From the NCBI GenBank assembly GCA_016234925.1, contig JACRNI010000034.1:1-44318 (forward strand): a stretch of DNA of 44,318 nt. The letters run 5' to 3'. The stretch is from Deltaproteobacteria bacterium (GTDB taxonomy: Bacteria; Desulfobacterota; GWC2-55-46; UBA9637; GWC2-42-11). Positions 1 through 7,688 of this stretch are shown piece by piece; position 1 is the first letter of the stretch; each line of letters begins with the position of its first letter. Both the position numbers and the translations under genes were made by a program. Below the pieces are notes generated by a model. It worked only from the letters and a program-made list of their open reading frames with translations, had not been told where the DNA came from and ran no database searches.

Positions 1-813
1 AAACGGCGCTGCCTTTTCAATTGCCCGTATTGCAGAATTATCAAATGCCGCGCTGCCGGAAGGTTTCTCAATCCATTTTTCCATAAGATTGCCTGCTCTG
101 CTTATCTTTATGCTTATTATCGCCATCAAATCTCTTTTTGAATCATTTGGAAAAGCCCATTGGGATTGTATAGCCTCCCAGAGCCTAGAATAATATGCAT
201 TAAATTCCAGTTCAATGAGTTCCTGTGTGATGTTGCCTGTAATCTTTGACGCAGTCTCAATACCTTTTGCGCTGGATTTGATTTCAACCAAATGTTTTGC
301 CGCAGACTCTCTTTTTTCAATCTCCTTTTTAAGCGCCTCTATCCTTTTTTGGATATTGGCCTCTTTCTCAACCTCGATTATGCTTTTCTGGAGGCTGGCT
401 TCATCATCTTCTTCCTTCTTTACTTTTTCCTTTATCCTCTTGACTGCAATATCAATATCAGCCTTTTCTTTGGTTTCAATCACCTTTTCCTTTTTTAAAG
501 GAATCGCCTTTTCTATCTTTGCTGTTTTTGGCTTTTCAGTTTTTATTGGTTTTTCAATTTCATTTGGTTTTATTAGTGGTTTTGGTTCTTCAACTGCTGA
601 AGGTTTTGCTTCTTGAGCAGGTTTTATGTCTGCCTCTTTTGGCTTCTCAGCAATTGGTCCTAGAAGGTCAACCGTATAAACAGGTGTTATGTATTTTTTT
701 AAAGGTGTTATACTTGCAAAATATGCCGCAGCGCCGATAATCAGGATATGCAGTATTGCGGACAGCGCAACAAATCTAGGCAGGTTATTCCATCCATTAT
801 AAATGTATTGCAT
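1..813 (-). CDS. TolA/TonB-family energy-transducing protein, C-terminus outside the window
   Basis: Partial gene reading leftwards off the window; 271 residues are visible from the ATG at 811-813, preceded by a weak purine-rich AGGGT. Residues about 13-33 form one hydrophobic anchor after a short cytoplasmic start. A Pro/Lys/Glu-rich stretch (about 45-110) follows, then a charged helical stretch (about 110-170) typical of the TolA periplasmic spacer. From about residue 185 the sequence resembles the TonB/TolA C-terminal fold (a segment reading SRLWEAIQSQW, then IKISRAGNL). It lies directly downstream of tolQ and tolR, so it is probably the third inner-membrane component of a Tol-Pal system linking proton flow to outer-membrane constriction. 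A TonB paralogue cannot be excluded because the distal C-terminus is not visible. Confidence 0.8.
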   Translation of the reverse strand, partial: MQYIYNGWNNLPRFVALSAILHILIIGAAAYFASITPLKKYITPVYTVDLLGPIAEKPKEADIKPAQEAKPSAVEEPKPLIKPNEIEKPIKTEKPKTAKIEKAIPLKKEKVIETKEKADIDIAVKRIKEKVKKEEDDEASLQKSIIEVEKEANIQKRIEALKKEIEKRESAAKHLVEIKSSAKGIETASKITGNITQELIELEFNAYYSRLWEAIQSQWAFPNDSKRDLMAIISIKISRAGNLMEKWIEKPSGSAAFDNSAIRAIEKAAPF

Positions 814-860
814 TTTACCCTGTTAGAAAGTCCTGCTTTCAAAGCATAGACGGATTATGA

Positions 861-885
861 CCTGTTAGAATGTCTTTCTAACAGG
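861..885. repeat. Perfect 10-bp hairpin between tolR and the tolA-like gene
   Basis: CCTGTTAGAA at 861-870 pairs with TTCTAACAGG at 876-885 around a 5-nt loop. A further copy of the left arm lies at 818-830 just before the tolA-like start and could pair alternatively with 874-886. There is no T-run after either arrangement, so it does not look like a terminator; an mRNA processing or stability structure is possible. Confidence 0.6.
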
Positions 886-887
886 GT

Positions 888-1304
888 TTATTTCTCTATT
901 TCAGACGGCTCTGTTATCATTCCAACCTTTTCTATGCCTGCCTTTCTGATTTCTGCCATTGTCTTAACAACATAGCCGTAAGACACATCTCTGTCCGCCC
1001 TTAAAAGGACGATCTTATTTTTTTTCCTTTTATATATTGCCTCAAGTTTATCCCTTAATTCTGAAAAGACCATTTTATTATTGTTTATAGTTATTTCCCC
1101 TTTTTTGTCAATTGTCAGCGCTATTGGCTCTTCATCTGTTAATGCAATGCCGGATGCCTTAACCTTTGGCAGGTTTACATCAAGACCCTCCTGCATCATT
1201 GGCGCTGTTACCATGAATATGATTAAAAGGACAAGCATCACATCCACAAAAGGAGTAACATTTATCTGCGAAAGCACTGTCCTTGTTCTAACACCTGTAA
1301 TCAT
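888..1304 (-). CDS. tolR: ExbD/TolR-family protein
   Basis: 138 residues, normal length for TolR/ExbD. The N-terminus is followed by INVTPFVDVMLVLLIIFMV, the family's conserved start of its only transmembrane helix with the Asp (residue 21) thought to take part in proton conduction. The rest is a periplasmic domain with a DRDVSYG-type motif near residue 104. Its ATG overlaps the tolQ stop by four bases (ATGA), so translation is coupled. With TolQ it forms the inner-membrane motor that energises the TolA-like protein encoded next. TolR rather than ExbD is chosen because of the downstream TolA-like gene. Confidence 0.93.
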   Translation of the reverse strand: MITGVRTRTVLSQINVTPFVDVMLVLLIIFMVTAPMMQEGLDVNLPKVKASGIALTDEEPIALTIDKKGEITINNNKMVFSELRDKLEAIYKRKKNKIVLLRADRDVSYGYVVKTMAEIRKAGIEKVGMITEPSEIEK

Positions 1305-2056
1305 AACTGTTTCGCCTTCTTCTGTTCCTTAAAAAAATGCCTTCCAACAATGTTTAAAAAATCAGCTGAAAAGTTTTCCATTTCCAGAGCCATGCGGTTG
1401 ATTTTTGTTACATAATGATTGTATGCGACAACAGCAGGTATTGCCGCAAAAAGCCCGACTGCTGTCGCAATAAGCGCCTCTGATATGCCGGGCGCGACAA
1501 CTGCGAGGTTAGCCGAGCCTTTTAAACCGATATGCCTGAACGAATCCATTATGCCCCAGACTGTGCCAAATAGTCCAATAAACGGCGTTGTGTTGCCTGT
1601 TGTAGCAAGAAATGGAACCGCAGCCTCCATCTTTGCAATCTCCTGTTTCACTATCTTTTTTAATGTTCTATCTATTGCATCAACGCCTGTCATTTCAAAA
1701 GACATTGCCCCGCTATCGGATTGGGCATCACCTTCATCTGTTTTTTTCAAACTGCCTAATTCAGTATAAGCAGCAATGAACATCTTTGCAAAAGGCGAGT
1801 TATTATATCTCTTTGCTGTGTCAAATATTGCGCCGAATTGTTTCTTTTCCCAAAAATATTTAAGAAATGCACTTGATTCTTTTTCCATGTTTCTGAAAAG
1901 GACATATTTTGAAAGCATTATGGCCCATGATACGATAGAAAAGATAAGGAGTATTAGGAGAATAAATTTTACCATCAGTCCTGCACTTATTATCATGCCA
2001 ATGAATGTTCCGTGCAGGTTTGTCCCAATATTTTCTACGGTCAAGATGTCGTTCAT
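1301..2056 (-). CDS. tolQ: MotA/TolQ/ExbB proton channel family protein
   Basis: 251 residues. A first transmembrane helix lies near residues 27-48, followed by a large cytoplasmic loop. Two further helices lie near 150-172 and 190-215 and carry the family's Thr/Gly-rich segments (ATTGNTTPFIGLFGTVWG, then ISEALIATAVGLFAAIPA). This is the standard TolQ/ExbB architecture. It is the first gene of a three-gene operon with tolR and a tolA-like gene. A mosaic interspersed repeat (2084-2256) occupies the upstream region, so any promoter lies in or close to that repeat. Confidence 0.93.
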   Translation of the reverse strand: MNDILTVENIGTNLHGTFIGMIISAGLMVKFILLILLIFSIVSWAIMLSKYVLFRNMEKESSAFLKYFWEKKQFGAIFDTAKRYNNSPFAKMFIAAYTELGSLKKTDEGDAQSDSGAMSFEMTGVDAIDRTLKKIVKQEIAKMEAAVPFLATTGNTTPFIGLFGTVWGIMDSFRHIGLKGSANLAVVAPGISEALIATAVGLFAAIPAVVAYNHYVTKINRMALEMENFSADFLNIVGRHFFKEQKKAKQL

Positions 2057-2083
2057 TTTAATCTCCTGTAAATTTTATTTACC

Positions 2084-2256
2084 TGATTGCACAGATTTTG
2101 AAATGTGATTACACAGATGACTACTTGTTGTCATTGCGAAGGAGCGTAAGCGACTGCGGCAATCCCAAGAGATTGCTTCGGCTTCGCCTCGCAATGACAA
2201 GTGAAGAGGCTCGCAATGACATTTCTGTGTAATCTTTTCTTGTAATCGGTGTAATC
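2084..2256. repeat. Mosaic interspersed repeat: GATTACACAGAT arms enclosing a cattgcgag-type palindrome
   Basis: Outer arms (gattgcacagatt, gattacacagatg) recur in inverted form at the right end (tctgtgtaatc, tgtaatcatat). Inside, 2128-2200 is a second palindromic element beginning TTGTCATTGCGAAGGAGCG and ending CGCCTCGCAATGACAA. The outer family recurs at 10229, 27022, 29229 and 39591; the inner one at 10270, 21121 and 29421. This accounts for nearly the whole intergenic space. Confidence 0.85.
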
Positions 2257-2262
2257 ATATCA

Positions 2263-2919
2263 TCAGTCTCTCAAAAAACTATTATTCTCCCTTTCCTCGC
2301 CAATGGTTGTTGCCGGGCCATGACCCGGATAGACTTTAACATCATTGCTGAATGCCATAAGTTTATCTTTTATGGATGAGATAAGTTCGCCAAATGAACC
2401 GCCGGGCAGGTCAGACCTTCCAACTGAATCTGCAAAAAGCGTGTCTCCTGTGAAAAGGGTGTCATTCCCCTGCTTACAGCCTGCAGGGGCAGGTATAAAC
2501 AGGCAAATCCCGCCTTTTGTATGCCCGGGTGTATGGATGATTTTAACATCCATATTGCCCAGTTTAAGCGCATCGCCGTGTTTTAACAATATATCCGGTT
2601 CAGGGGAGTTTTTTGATTTTATGCCAAAGAACGCCGCCTGTTCAATTGCATCCTTAAGCAAAGCCGCATCATCTTTATGGATAGCAAGTCTTGCGCCTGT
2701 CTTCTGCTTTAACATTTCATTGCCGCCGATATGGTCAAAGTGTCCGTGTGTATTGACGATATATTTAAGTTTCAAGTCATTATTTTTTATAACCTCTATT
2801 ATATCATCAACATCGCCGCCGGGGTCTATGCAAAGGGCATCTTTTGTGATTTCATCTGCAATTATATAACAATTGACATCAAGCGGCCCGACTGTGAGTT
2901 GTTCTATACAGAGCGTCAT
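2263..2919 (-). CDS. MBL-fold metallo-hydrolase, glyoxalase II-like
   Basis: 218 residues. It shows the metallo-beta-lactamase THGHFDHIGG signature (residues about 57-66), a further metal His in HTPGHTKGG (about 130-138), the metal-bridging Asp in FTGDTLF and a distal YPGHGP. The short length fits stand-alone hydrolases of the hydroxyacylglutathione hydrolase/YcbL group; a true glyoxalase II would carry an extra C-terminal helical domain, absent here. Probably a cytosolic thioester hydrolase, substrate not predictable. Odd point: between strand and metal loop the protein carries APAGCKQG, encoded by a 7-bp-stem palindrome (2467-2489) that looks like an inserted repeat. Confidence 0.85.
   Translation of the reverse strand: MTLCIEQLTVGPLDVNCYIIADEITKDALCIDPGGDVDDIIEVIKNNDLKLKYIVNTHGHFDHIGGNEMLKQKTGARLAIHKDDAALLKDAIEQAAFFGIKSKNSPEPDILLKHGDALKLGNMDVKIIHTPGHTKGGICLFIPAPAGCKQGNDTLFTGDTLFADSVGRSDLPGGSFGELISSIKDKLMAFSNDVKVYPGHGPATTIGEERENNSFLRD
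2467..2489. repeat. Palindrome inserted in frame in the MBL hydrolase gene
   Basis: CCCCTGC at 2467-2473 and GCAGGGG at 2483-2489 form a 7-bp stem. The encoded peptide APAGCKQG sits just before the FTGDTLF metal-binding loop, where related proteins usually have a short turn. Confidence 0.55.
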
Positions 2920-2928
2920 AACTTCGCA

Positions 2929-3062
2929 TACCTGCGTTGCTCCTCGGCTCGTCGTTGCGGCGTATGCTTAAAATACGCCTCACTCCTCACCCGACCCACG
3001 CCGCTTGGCGTGGGTGCCCCCGCTCCTTGGTCTGCTTTGTTCTGACGCTCTGTTGCATGTGT
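2929..3062. repeat. GC-rich interspersed palindromic repeat, diverged
   Basis: The gene-free stretch between the MBL hydrolase and the mutase contains gcggcgtatgcttaaaatac-type symmetry (around 2957-2980) and a strong hairpin ACCCACGCCGCTTGGCGTGGGT (2995-3016). Its layout (a gctcc-rich arm, a central tat-gc-ttaa palindrome, a closing arm) resembles the better-preserved copies at 7553-7680 and 36925-37035. Confidence 0.55.
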
Positions 3063-3091
3063 ATTTATTTTTGACGCTGTGTATAAAAGCA

Positions 3092-4567
3092 TTATTTTTG
3101 CCTTCCTTCCGAATATAATTCTCCCACAGGCGAGTTTTGAATCGCTATAAATTCTCTGCCTGCCATTATAATGAGTTCAAGTTCTTCTTCATCTCTTGCC
3201 TCGCTGTATAATCTTACGATAGGTTCTGTGCCTGATTCCCGCATCAAAAGCCATGAGCCGTTTGCCAAAGAGATCCTTATGCCGCCGCCCATTATTCTTA
3301 TGTCATTAACATCAAGCCCAAGCCCTGCCAATGCCTTTTTTGAGGGTTCTTTTATTTTTCCAAACAAACTGCCCATAGAGACCATGTCAATCTTAATATT
3401 TTCTCTTGCAGTAACATATCTGCCGACCTTTTTATAGAGGTCTTCAAGCAATTCAGTGATGGTTTTTCCTTCCCTTGCCACCATTTCAGCAACAAGCAGG
3501 CATGCGAGGATGCCGTCTTTTTCAGGCACATGACCCTTTATTGTCAGTCCCGCGCTTTCTTCCCCTCCGATAATTATCTTATCCTCTCTTATAAGTTCGC
3601 CTATGTATTTGAAGCCGACAGGTGTTTCATAGACATTGATATTATGTTTTTCAGCAACAGCGTCTATCAGATGCGTTGTGGCAACGCTCCTTGCAACCCC
3701 GCCTTTCATGCCTTTAACCCTTACGAGATAATCCAGAAGAAGCGCTATAATATAATTCGGCTCTATAAATCTTCCGTTTGCATCAACAATGCCGAATCTG
3801 TCAGCATCGCCGTCTGTTGCAAGTCCGAGATTATATCCCCCGCTTTTGACAATATCAATCAATTCACTGATATTTTTTTCAGACGGGTCAGGGGCCTTGC
3901 CGCCGAATGACGGGTCCCGCTGGTTATGAATAATTTTTAAATTGCAGCCGGCAGATTCCAGCGCCTTGTCAAGATAACCCATGCCTGCGCCGTAGAGCGG
4001 GTCAGCAACAATCTTTAACCCCGCCTTCTTTATGCAGGACATATCTATCTTTTTTTCTATATGCTCCAGATAAAACGGCAGAGGGTCTATCTCCTCAACC
4101 CAGCCCTGAACAATCGCATCTTCAATTGAAAGTTCGCGGTAAGTAATCTCGCCGAGCATCTCATTTGCCCGTTTTTCAATATCCTTTGTTGTCTGCGGAA
4201 GCGCTGGACCGCCCCATGATGAAGAAAATTTTAAGCCGTTATATTCAGGCGGATTATGGCTTGCTGTAAAATTTATAGCGCCGCCTGCCTTTCTTCTTAA
4301 TATTTCAAGCGAGATGACAGGCGTGGGCGTCGGGCCCTTGGTTAAATATGATTTAATGCCGTTCCCCAGCAGAATAGACACAGCCTCTCTTGCAAACCTC
4401 TCGCCTAAAAAACGGCTGTCATAACCCACGACAACACCCTTTTCAGATTCTTTTGTGTCTTTGAGATAATCTGCTATTGCCTGAGTTACAATCCTTACAT
4501 TCTCAAATGTAAAATCCTCTGCAATAATGCCCCGCCAACCGGATGTGCCGAATTTGATTTTGTTCAA
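3092..4567 (-). CDS. Phosphoglucomutase/phosphomannomutase family protein
   Basis: 491 residues, alpha-D-phosphohexomutase family. All four signature loops are intact: catalytic TASHNP (101-106, phospho-Ser103), metal loop DGDADR (252-257), sugar-binding GGEESAG (334-340) and phosphate-binding RESGTEP (443-449). It should interconvert hexose 1- and 6-phosphates in the cytosol, feeding glycogen or cell-surface sugar synthesis. The intact motifs contrast with the degenerate mutase domain fused to the nucleotidyltransferase at 7689-10217, so this enzyme may supply the activity that the other lacks. Glucose versus mannose specificity cannot be read from the sequence. Confidence 0.93.
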   Translation of the reverse strand: MNKIKFGTSGWRGIIAEDFTFENVRIVTQAIADYLKDTKESEKGVVVGYDSRFLGERFAREAVSILLGNGIKSYLTKGPTPTPVISLEILRRKAGGAINFTASHNPPEYNGLKFSSSWGGPALPQTTKDIEKRANEMLGEITYRELSIEDAIVQGWVEEIDPLPFYLEHIEKKIDMSCIKKAGLKIVADPLYGAGMGYLDKALESAGCNLKIIHNQRDPSFGGKAPDPSEKNISELIDIVKSGGYNLGLATDGDADRFGIVDANGRFIEPNYIIALLLDYLVRVKGMKGGVARSVATTHLIDAVAEKHNINVYETPVGFKYIGELIREDKIIIGGEESAGLTIKGHVPEKDGILACLLVAEMVAREGKTITELLEDLYKKVGRYVTARENIKIDMVSMGSLFGKIKEPSKKALAGLGLDVNDIRIMGGGIRISLANGSWLLMRESGTEPIVRLYSEARDEEELELIIMAGREFIAIQNSPVGELYSEGRQK

Positions 4568-4584
4568 AAAACCTCCGTTTTTAC

Positions 4585-4680
4585 TTATGCAAATATCTCT
4601 TTGAAAATATGTAAAAGTCTTTGGTCAGTATTATCAATGCACTCTTTATAGGGAATATTCAGATGTTTTAATTCAGTCAT
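4585..4680 (-). CDS. Very small ORF, 31 residues, unknown
   Basis: An ATG overlaps the end of the 68-residue ORF by eight bases (ATGACTGA) and opens a 31-residue frame starting MTELKHLNIPYKECIDN and ending at TAA 4585-4587. The amino-acid mix is protein-like and the stop/start overlap suggests translational coupling. It may instead be the tail of the upstream gene separated by a frameshift. No function can be assigned. Confidence 0.3.
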   Translation of the reverse strand: MTELKHLNIPYKECIDNTDQRLLHIFKEIFA

Positions 4681-4879
4681 CCTCATCTAGCAATTCTTCT
4701 TTAGAATTAGCAAATCCTTTTGGATTGTATGTTTCTCCATCTTTAAAACTGTCTTCATTAAATTCTGAAACATGCCAAACCCAAATTTCTTTTCCTTCAC
4801 TATCTGTTACTTTCATCGGTTTCAAGAAAGCACCTGTAGTGTAAATAACTGGTTCGCTATCAAAAATTATTGGTTTCAT
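4673..4879 (-). CDS. Small hypothetical protein, 68 residues
   Basis: Acidic 68-residue protein starting MKPIIFDSEPVIYTTGAF and ending with an Asp/Glu-rich tail. It has no membrane segment and I recognise no family. Its ATG overlaps the stop of a short upstream frame, and it sits downstream of the methylase-endonuclease pair on the same strand with similar AT-rich composition. It therefore probably arrived with the restriction-modification island. It could be an accessory protein or a relic; the acidic tail alone is not enough to call it an antitoxin or DNA mimic. Confidence 0.5.
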   Translation of the reverse strand: MKPIIFDSEPVIYTTGAFLKPMKVTDSEGKEIWVWHVSEFNEDSFKDGETYNPKGFANSKEELLDEDD

Positions 4880-4981
4880 ATTGCTTGAAGAAATTTTTCT
4901 CTTGCCCTTGTAAAATTTTTTACGCTCTCAAAAAAAATCATCCAACTCTTCATAGTTCTTTGATTTGTAAAAACATTGCAT
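4876..4981 (-). pseudogene. Possible frameshifted small gene upstream of the 68-residue ORF
   Basis: Reading from ATG 4979-4981, a frame gives MQCFYKSKNYEELDDFF and then stops inside a run of eight T (4930-4937). In the next frame the sequence continues ESVKNFTRAREKFLQAI and ends at a TGA overlapping the next ATG. Removing one T joins the two into a plausible 34-residue helical peptide. This is either a real homopolymer frameshift or a sequencing/assembly error. Confidence 0.3.
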
Positions 4982-5040
4982 TAGAATATCTACGATAAAT
5001 GACTATACTTTTCATATTCGCTATCAAACCACATTCTTGT

Positions 5041-6555
5041 TTAAAACTCATACACCATTTTGAAAATAGAGTGAATTCCCATATCAAGTTTTTCATCATA
5101 ACCGCCACTTATCTTTACCGATTTCAGTATTTTTTTCACTACGTTTGTTATTGTTTTCAAAATTTTTTCATCAGGCATGATGAAAGGAATTTTCTTGATA
5201 TAGTTTGCTGGGTTGTTAGCCGATGGATTGATGGTTCGGATAATTGTATTACAAGTTGGCGAATTGAAAAAAGCCAATAGATAATAAGTCAGTGCTTCTT
5301 CTTTAGGAAAAATTCCTACAATAGATTGGTCAAACAATTTGTTCTCAATAAGCGAAGCCGTAATACTTGTGCTGCTAATCATAGGAACGCCAATACCAAA
5401 CCTGAAATAGTATTGAGGATTCTGAAACCTTGCCTTCTTGTCTGTCTTGTAATGCTTCACCGCTTCTTTACTCCAGTTCATAAACCAACCTTCGGGCTTC
5501 AAATATTTAGTGTTGCCGCCTTTCACGATGGGTAGAAAATGTTTTTCTCCTTCTATACCGTCAAGAATATTTGGGATGTTTTGATAATCTCTGTTTATAG
5601 AATTGGTGTCAACCAAATCATAATTCTTTCCATTTTTCAAGTCGGGACTGTTTACCTGTAAAAATGTTTTATCATCTCCTGAATAGAAACCTGTAACACA
5701 ACTTGCAATGTCGCCAACTTTTAGTTTGGTGTTATTGATTGACTGAGCGATTTTGAAATTGTCAGCGATTAAAAAAGCATGGTCAGGATTTGCAAGAACT
5801 TCACTTTGTAGAAAGGAAAATGATTTAAGTTGCCAGTCCGTTGTGTCTGCAAGTTGTTCAACATTTGTAAAACCATTCACAACTCTGAACTGATTATTCA
5901 AATTATCATTTTTGTTGTCAGATTTTTGAAGTGTGATTATTGAAAGATTGGCGTAGCCAAAATTTACTCCGGGAAAAAACGATGAGGGGAATAAAGCCAA
6001 CTCAACAACTTTTGTTTTGGTTAAGATGTGTTGCCTGATTGCTTTGTGCATGTGCAGATTCAGGAATGTATCGGGAATGATGAAAGATAAAATTCCTCCA
6101 TCTTTCAAAAGTTCAATACACCTGAAAAGAAACAAAGCATAAGTTTCTTTAGCGTAAAGGTTCGGGAAAAGTTTTTTCAGTTTATCTCTTTTGTCGTAGT
6201 CCTGCCAAGCTCCGTAAGGTGGATTGGCAATTATCTTGTCGTAAACTCCACCAAAGTTTGAGTTAAAAATTAAATCATTGTCAAGCAATGTGTCGCACTG
6301 GCGAATATGAACGGTAGAATATTTTGCAAACTTGTTTTGCAAAATATTAAATGCCGATTCGTTCAATTCACAAACATCAATGTTTGCAAATTCATTTGCA
6401 TCTAAAATCGCTTCAATAAAAACTCCATCGCCACCACAAGGTTCAAATATCTTGTCGTCCTTCTTTAATGACAATTTGCTCACCATGTAATCAACTATTG
6501 GAGTTGACTTGGTGTAAAACGCCTGATATTTTCTTGCTTCTTGTAGCATCACCAT
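5041..6555 (-). CDS. N6-adenine DNA methyltransferase of a restriction-modification system
   Basis: 504 residues. The AdoMet-binding motif I is FEPCGGDGVFIEA (37-49) and the catalytic motif IV is NPPYGAW (from 111), typical of gamma-type N6-adenine methylases such as the Eco57I/TaqI group. The C-terminal half would hold the target-recognition domain. The start overlaps the end of the adjacent endonuclease-like gene by seven bases. The gene is visibly more AT-rich than its metabolic neighbours, consistent with horizontal acquisition. It probably modifies the host's sites against the neighbouring nuclease; recognition sequence unknown. A single-chain bifunctional R-M enzyme is unlikely because no nuclease motif is seen at its N-terminus. 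Confidence 0.9.
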   Translation of the reverse strand: MVMLQEARKYQAFYTKSTPIVDYMVSKLSLKKDDKIFEPCGGDGVFIEAILDANEFANIDVCELNESAFNILQNKFAKYSTVHIRQCDTLLDNDLIFNSNFGGVYDKIIANPPYGAWQDYDKRDKLKKLFPNLYAKETYALFLFRCIELLKDGGILSFIIPDTFLNLHMHKAIRQHILTKTKVVELALFPSSFFPGVNFGYANLSIITLQKSDNKNDNLNNQFRVVNGFTNVEQLADTTDWQLKSFSFLQSEVLANPDHAFLIADNFKIAQSINNTKLKVGDIASCVTGFYSGDDKTFLQVNSPDLKNGKNYDLVDTNSINRDYQNIPNILDGIEGEKHFLPIVKGGNTKYLKPEGWFMNWSKEAVKHYKTDKKARFQNPQYYFRFGIGVPMISSTSITASLIENKLFDQSIVGIFPKEEALTYYLLAFFNSPTCNTIIRTINPSANNPANYIKKIPFIMPDEKILKTITNVVKKILKSVKISGGYDEKLDMGIHSIFKMVYEF

Positions 6556-7463
6556 ATCAAGTATTGGTCAAGATTATTTTGTTTGAAATAATTCATCGTC
6601 TCCGCTTTGAAATCAACTTCCCAATTCACATTCGTTTCAATCCAGTTTTTAATGTCAAAGCCCGAATACTCTTCCATTTTATTGTATGCTTCGCCTCCGC
6701 TATAAGCATCCCAAATTCCAGAATTCTTTAATGTTTGGAAATAATGATTGTTGTCGTCTGCTCTAACGAAAATCATGCACTTGTAATTCTCTTCAAGATT
6801 TTTGTAAATACTTGCTACAAGCAACAAGCGATTGGTATTTCCTTTCTCGTTTGAACCGAAACCGCTTTTAAAGTCAACAACAAATTTTTGGTTGTTGGAA
6901 ATAAAATGAAGGTCTAATTCAAGTTTGATTTCACCTGATGTTACAAGTCCCCAAACTTTGTGGTAGTATTTTTTGAGTTGGTCTTTTTCTTCGACAGAAA
7001 TTTCCAGTTTGTCAATGTAGGTTTCAATTTCGGCTGCCAACTTTTGTTTTACTTCCGAAAATAAAGGCGGAATGAAAAGAGAAACATTATTTGTAGGGTA
7101 GGAGAAACAGAGTTTGCAAAAGGGTTCCCACAATTCTCCAATCCTTCTTGAAAAGGTCATATACTCATACTGCCAAACATCGTTTCTTGCTTCCAGCATT
7201 ACGATGTAATTGGAATATGTAATCATTAAAATGCACTCTAACTTCTCTTTGTTCGTCCAATTTTCTGCTTCTGCTTTTTGCAGAAGCGTTGCAATAAGAT
7301 TGTCTTTAGTTTCAGTCAGTGATTTATTGATGGCTGATGCTTGCTCTTTGAATTGAGTATTACCGTAAGTGAGTTTTATCTCACTTAAAAATTCATCTGC
7401 TCGGTTGCGGAAGTATTTCAATAATTCTTCCTTCTGGTTTTTAAGATTTTTATGTATTAACAT
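6549..7463 (-). CDS. Probable PD-(D/E)XK restriction endonuclease
   Basis: 304 residues, not recognised by name. Residues 180-199 read KLELDLHF...VVDFKSG, giving an Asp184 followed by D197-x-K199, the spacing and hydrophobic setting of a PD-(D/E)XK nuclease core. An upstream helix SRRIGELWEPF (105-115) resembles the conserved acidic helix preceding such cores in type II enzymes. It is translated just ahead of the methylase with a 7-bp overlap, so the two form one operon. Established pattern: a type II endonuclease is commonly paired with its methylase in this way. Function is inferred from motif plus context. Confidence 0.7.
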   Translation of the reverse strand: MLIHKNLKNQKEELLKYFRNRADEFLSEIKLTYGNTQFKEQASAINKSLTETKDNLIATLLQKAEAENWTNKEKLECILMITYSNYIVMLEARNDVWQYEYMTFSRRIGELWEPFCKLCFSYPTNNVSLFIPPLFSEVKQKLAAEIETYIDKLEISVEEKDQLKKYYHKVWGLVTSGEIKLELDLHFISNNQKFVVDFKSGFGSNEKGNTNRLLLVASIYKNLEENYKCMIFVRADDNNHYFQTLKNSGIWDAYSGGEAYNKMEEYSGFDIKNWIETNVNWEVDFKAETMNYFKQNNLDQYLIW

Positions 7464-7552
7464 AAAATTTTAGAATTAAAAATTTTGCCTTTAACTCATA
7501 TATTCTTTAGTTAACATTGTTTACCCTTTAATCTAAAACTTTGATGTTCACG

Positions 7553-7680
7553 CTCAAAAAGTGTCCAGATGCAAGGCGGAGCAAGCCCCCGATTGAAACT
7601 GTCGGGGGGAGGCATACTTTAGCAGTATGTTGAGCGAAGAAGCCGCAGCGACAACAAAGCAGATGGGCATTTTTCAGCGT
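7553..7680. repeat. REP-like palindromic element, copy with an extra internal hairpin
   Basis: Contains CAGATGCAAGGCGGAGCAAG, then GGCATACTTTAGCAGTATG, GAGCGAAGAAGCC and GCGACAACAAAGCAGATGG. These match in order, and in opposite orientation, the element at 36925-37035. This copy additionally carries a small hairpin, CCCCCGA...TCGGGGG (about 7587-7608), where the other has a shorter gcttcaagc arm. It fills the space between the restriction island and the next gene. Confidence 0.85.
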
Positions 7681-7688
7681 GAACAGTT

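Noticed and set aside
215-616. A 133-residue plus-strand frame rich in Phe and Ser
   Set aside because: It is the complement of the Lys/Glu-rich spacer of the tolA-like gene, which has a real anchor, start and operon context on the other strand.
2057-2262. tRNA or small structured RNA in the tolQ leader
   Set aside because: The structure is explained by nested palindromic repeats; there is no cloverleaf or CCA-type end.
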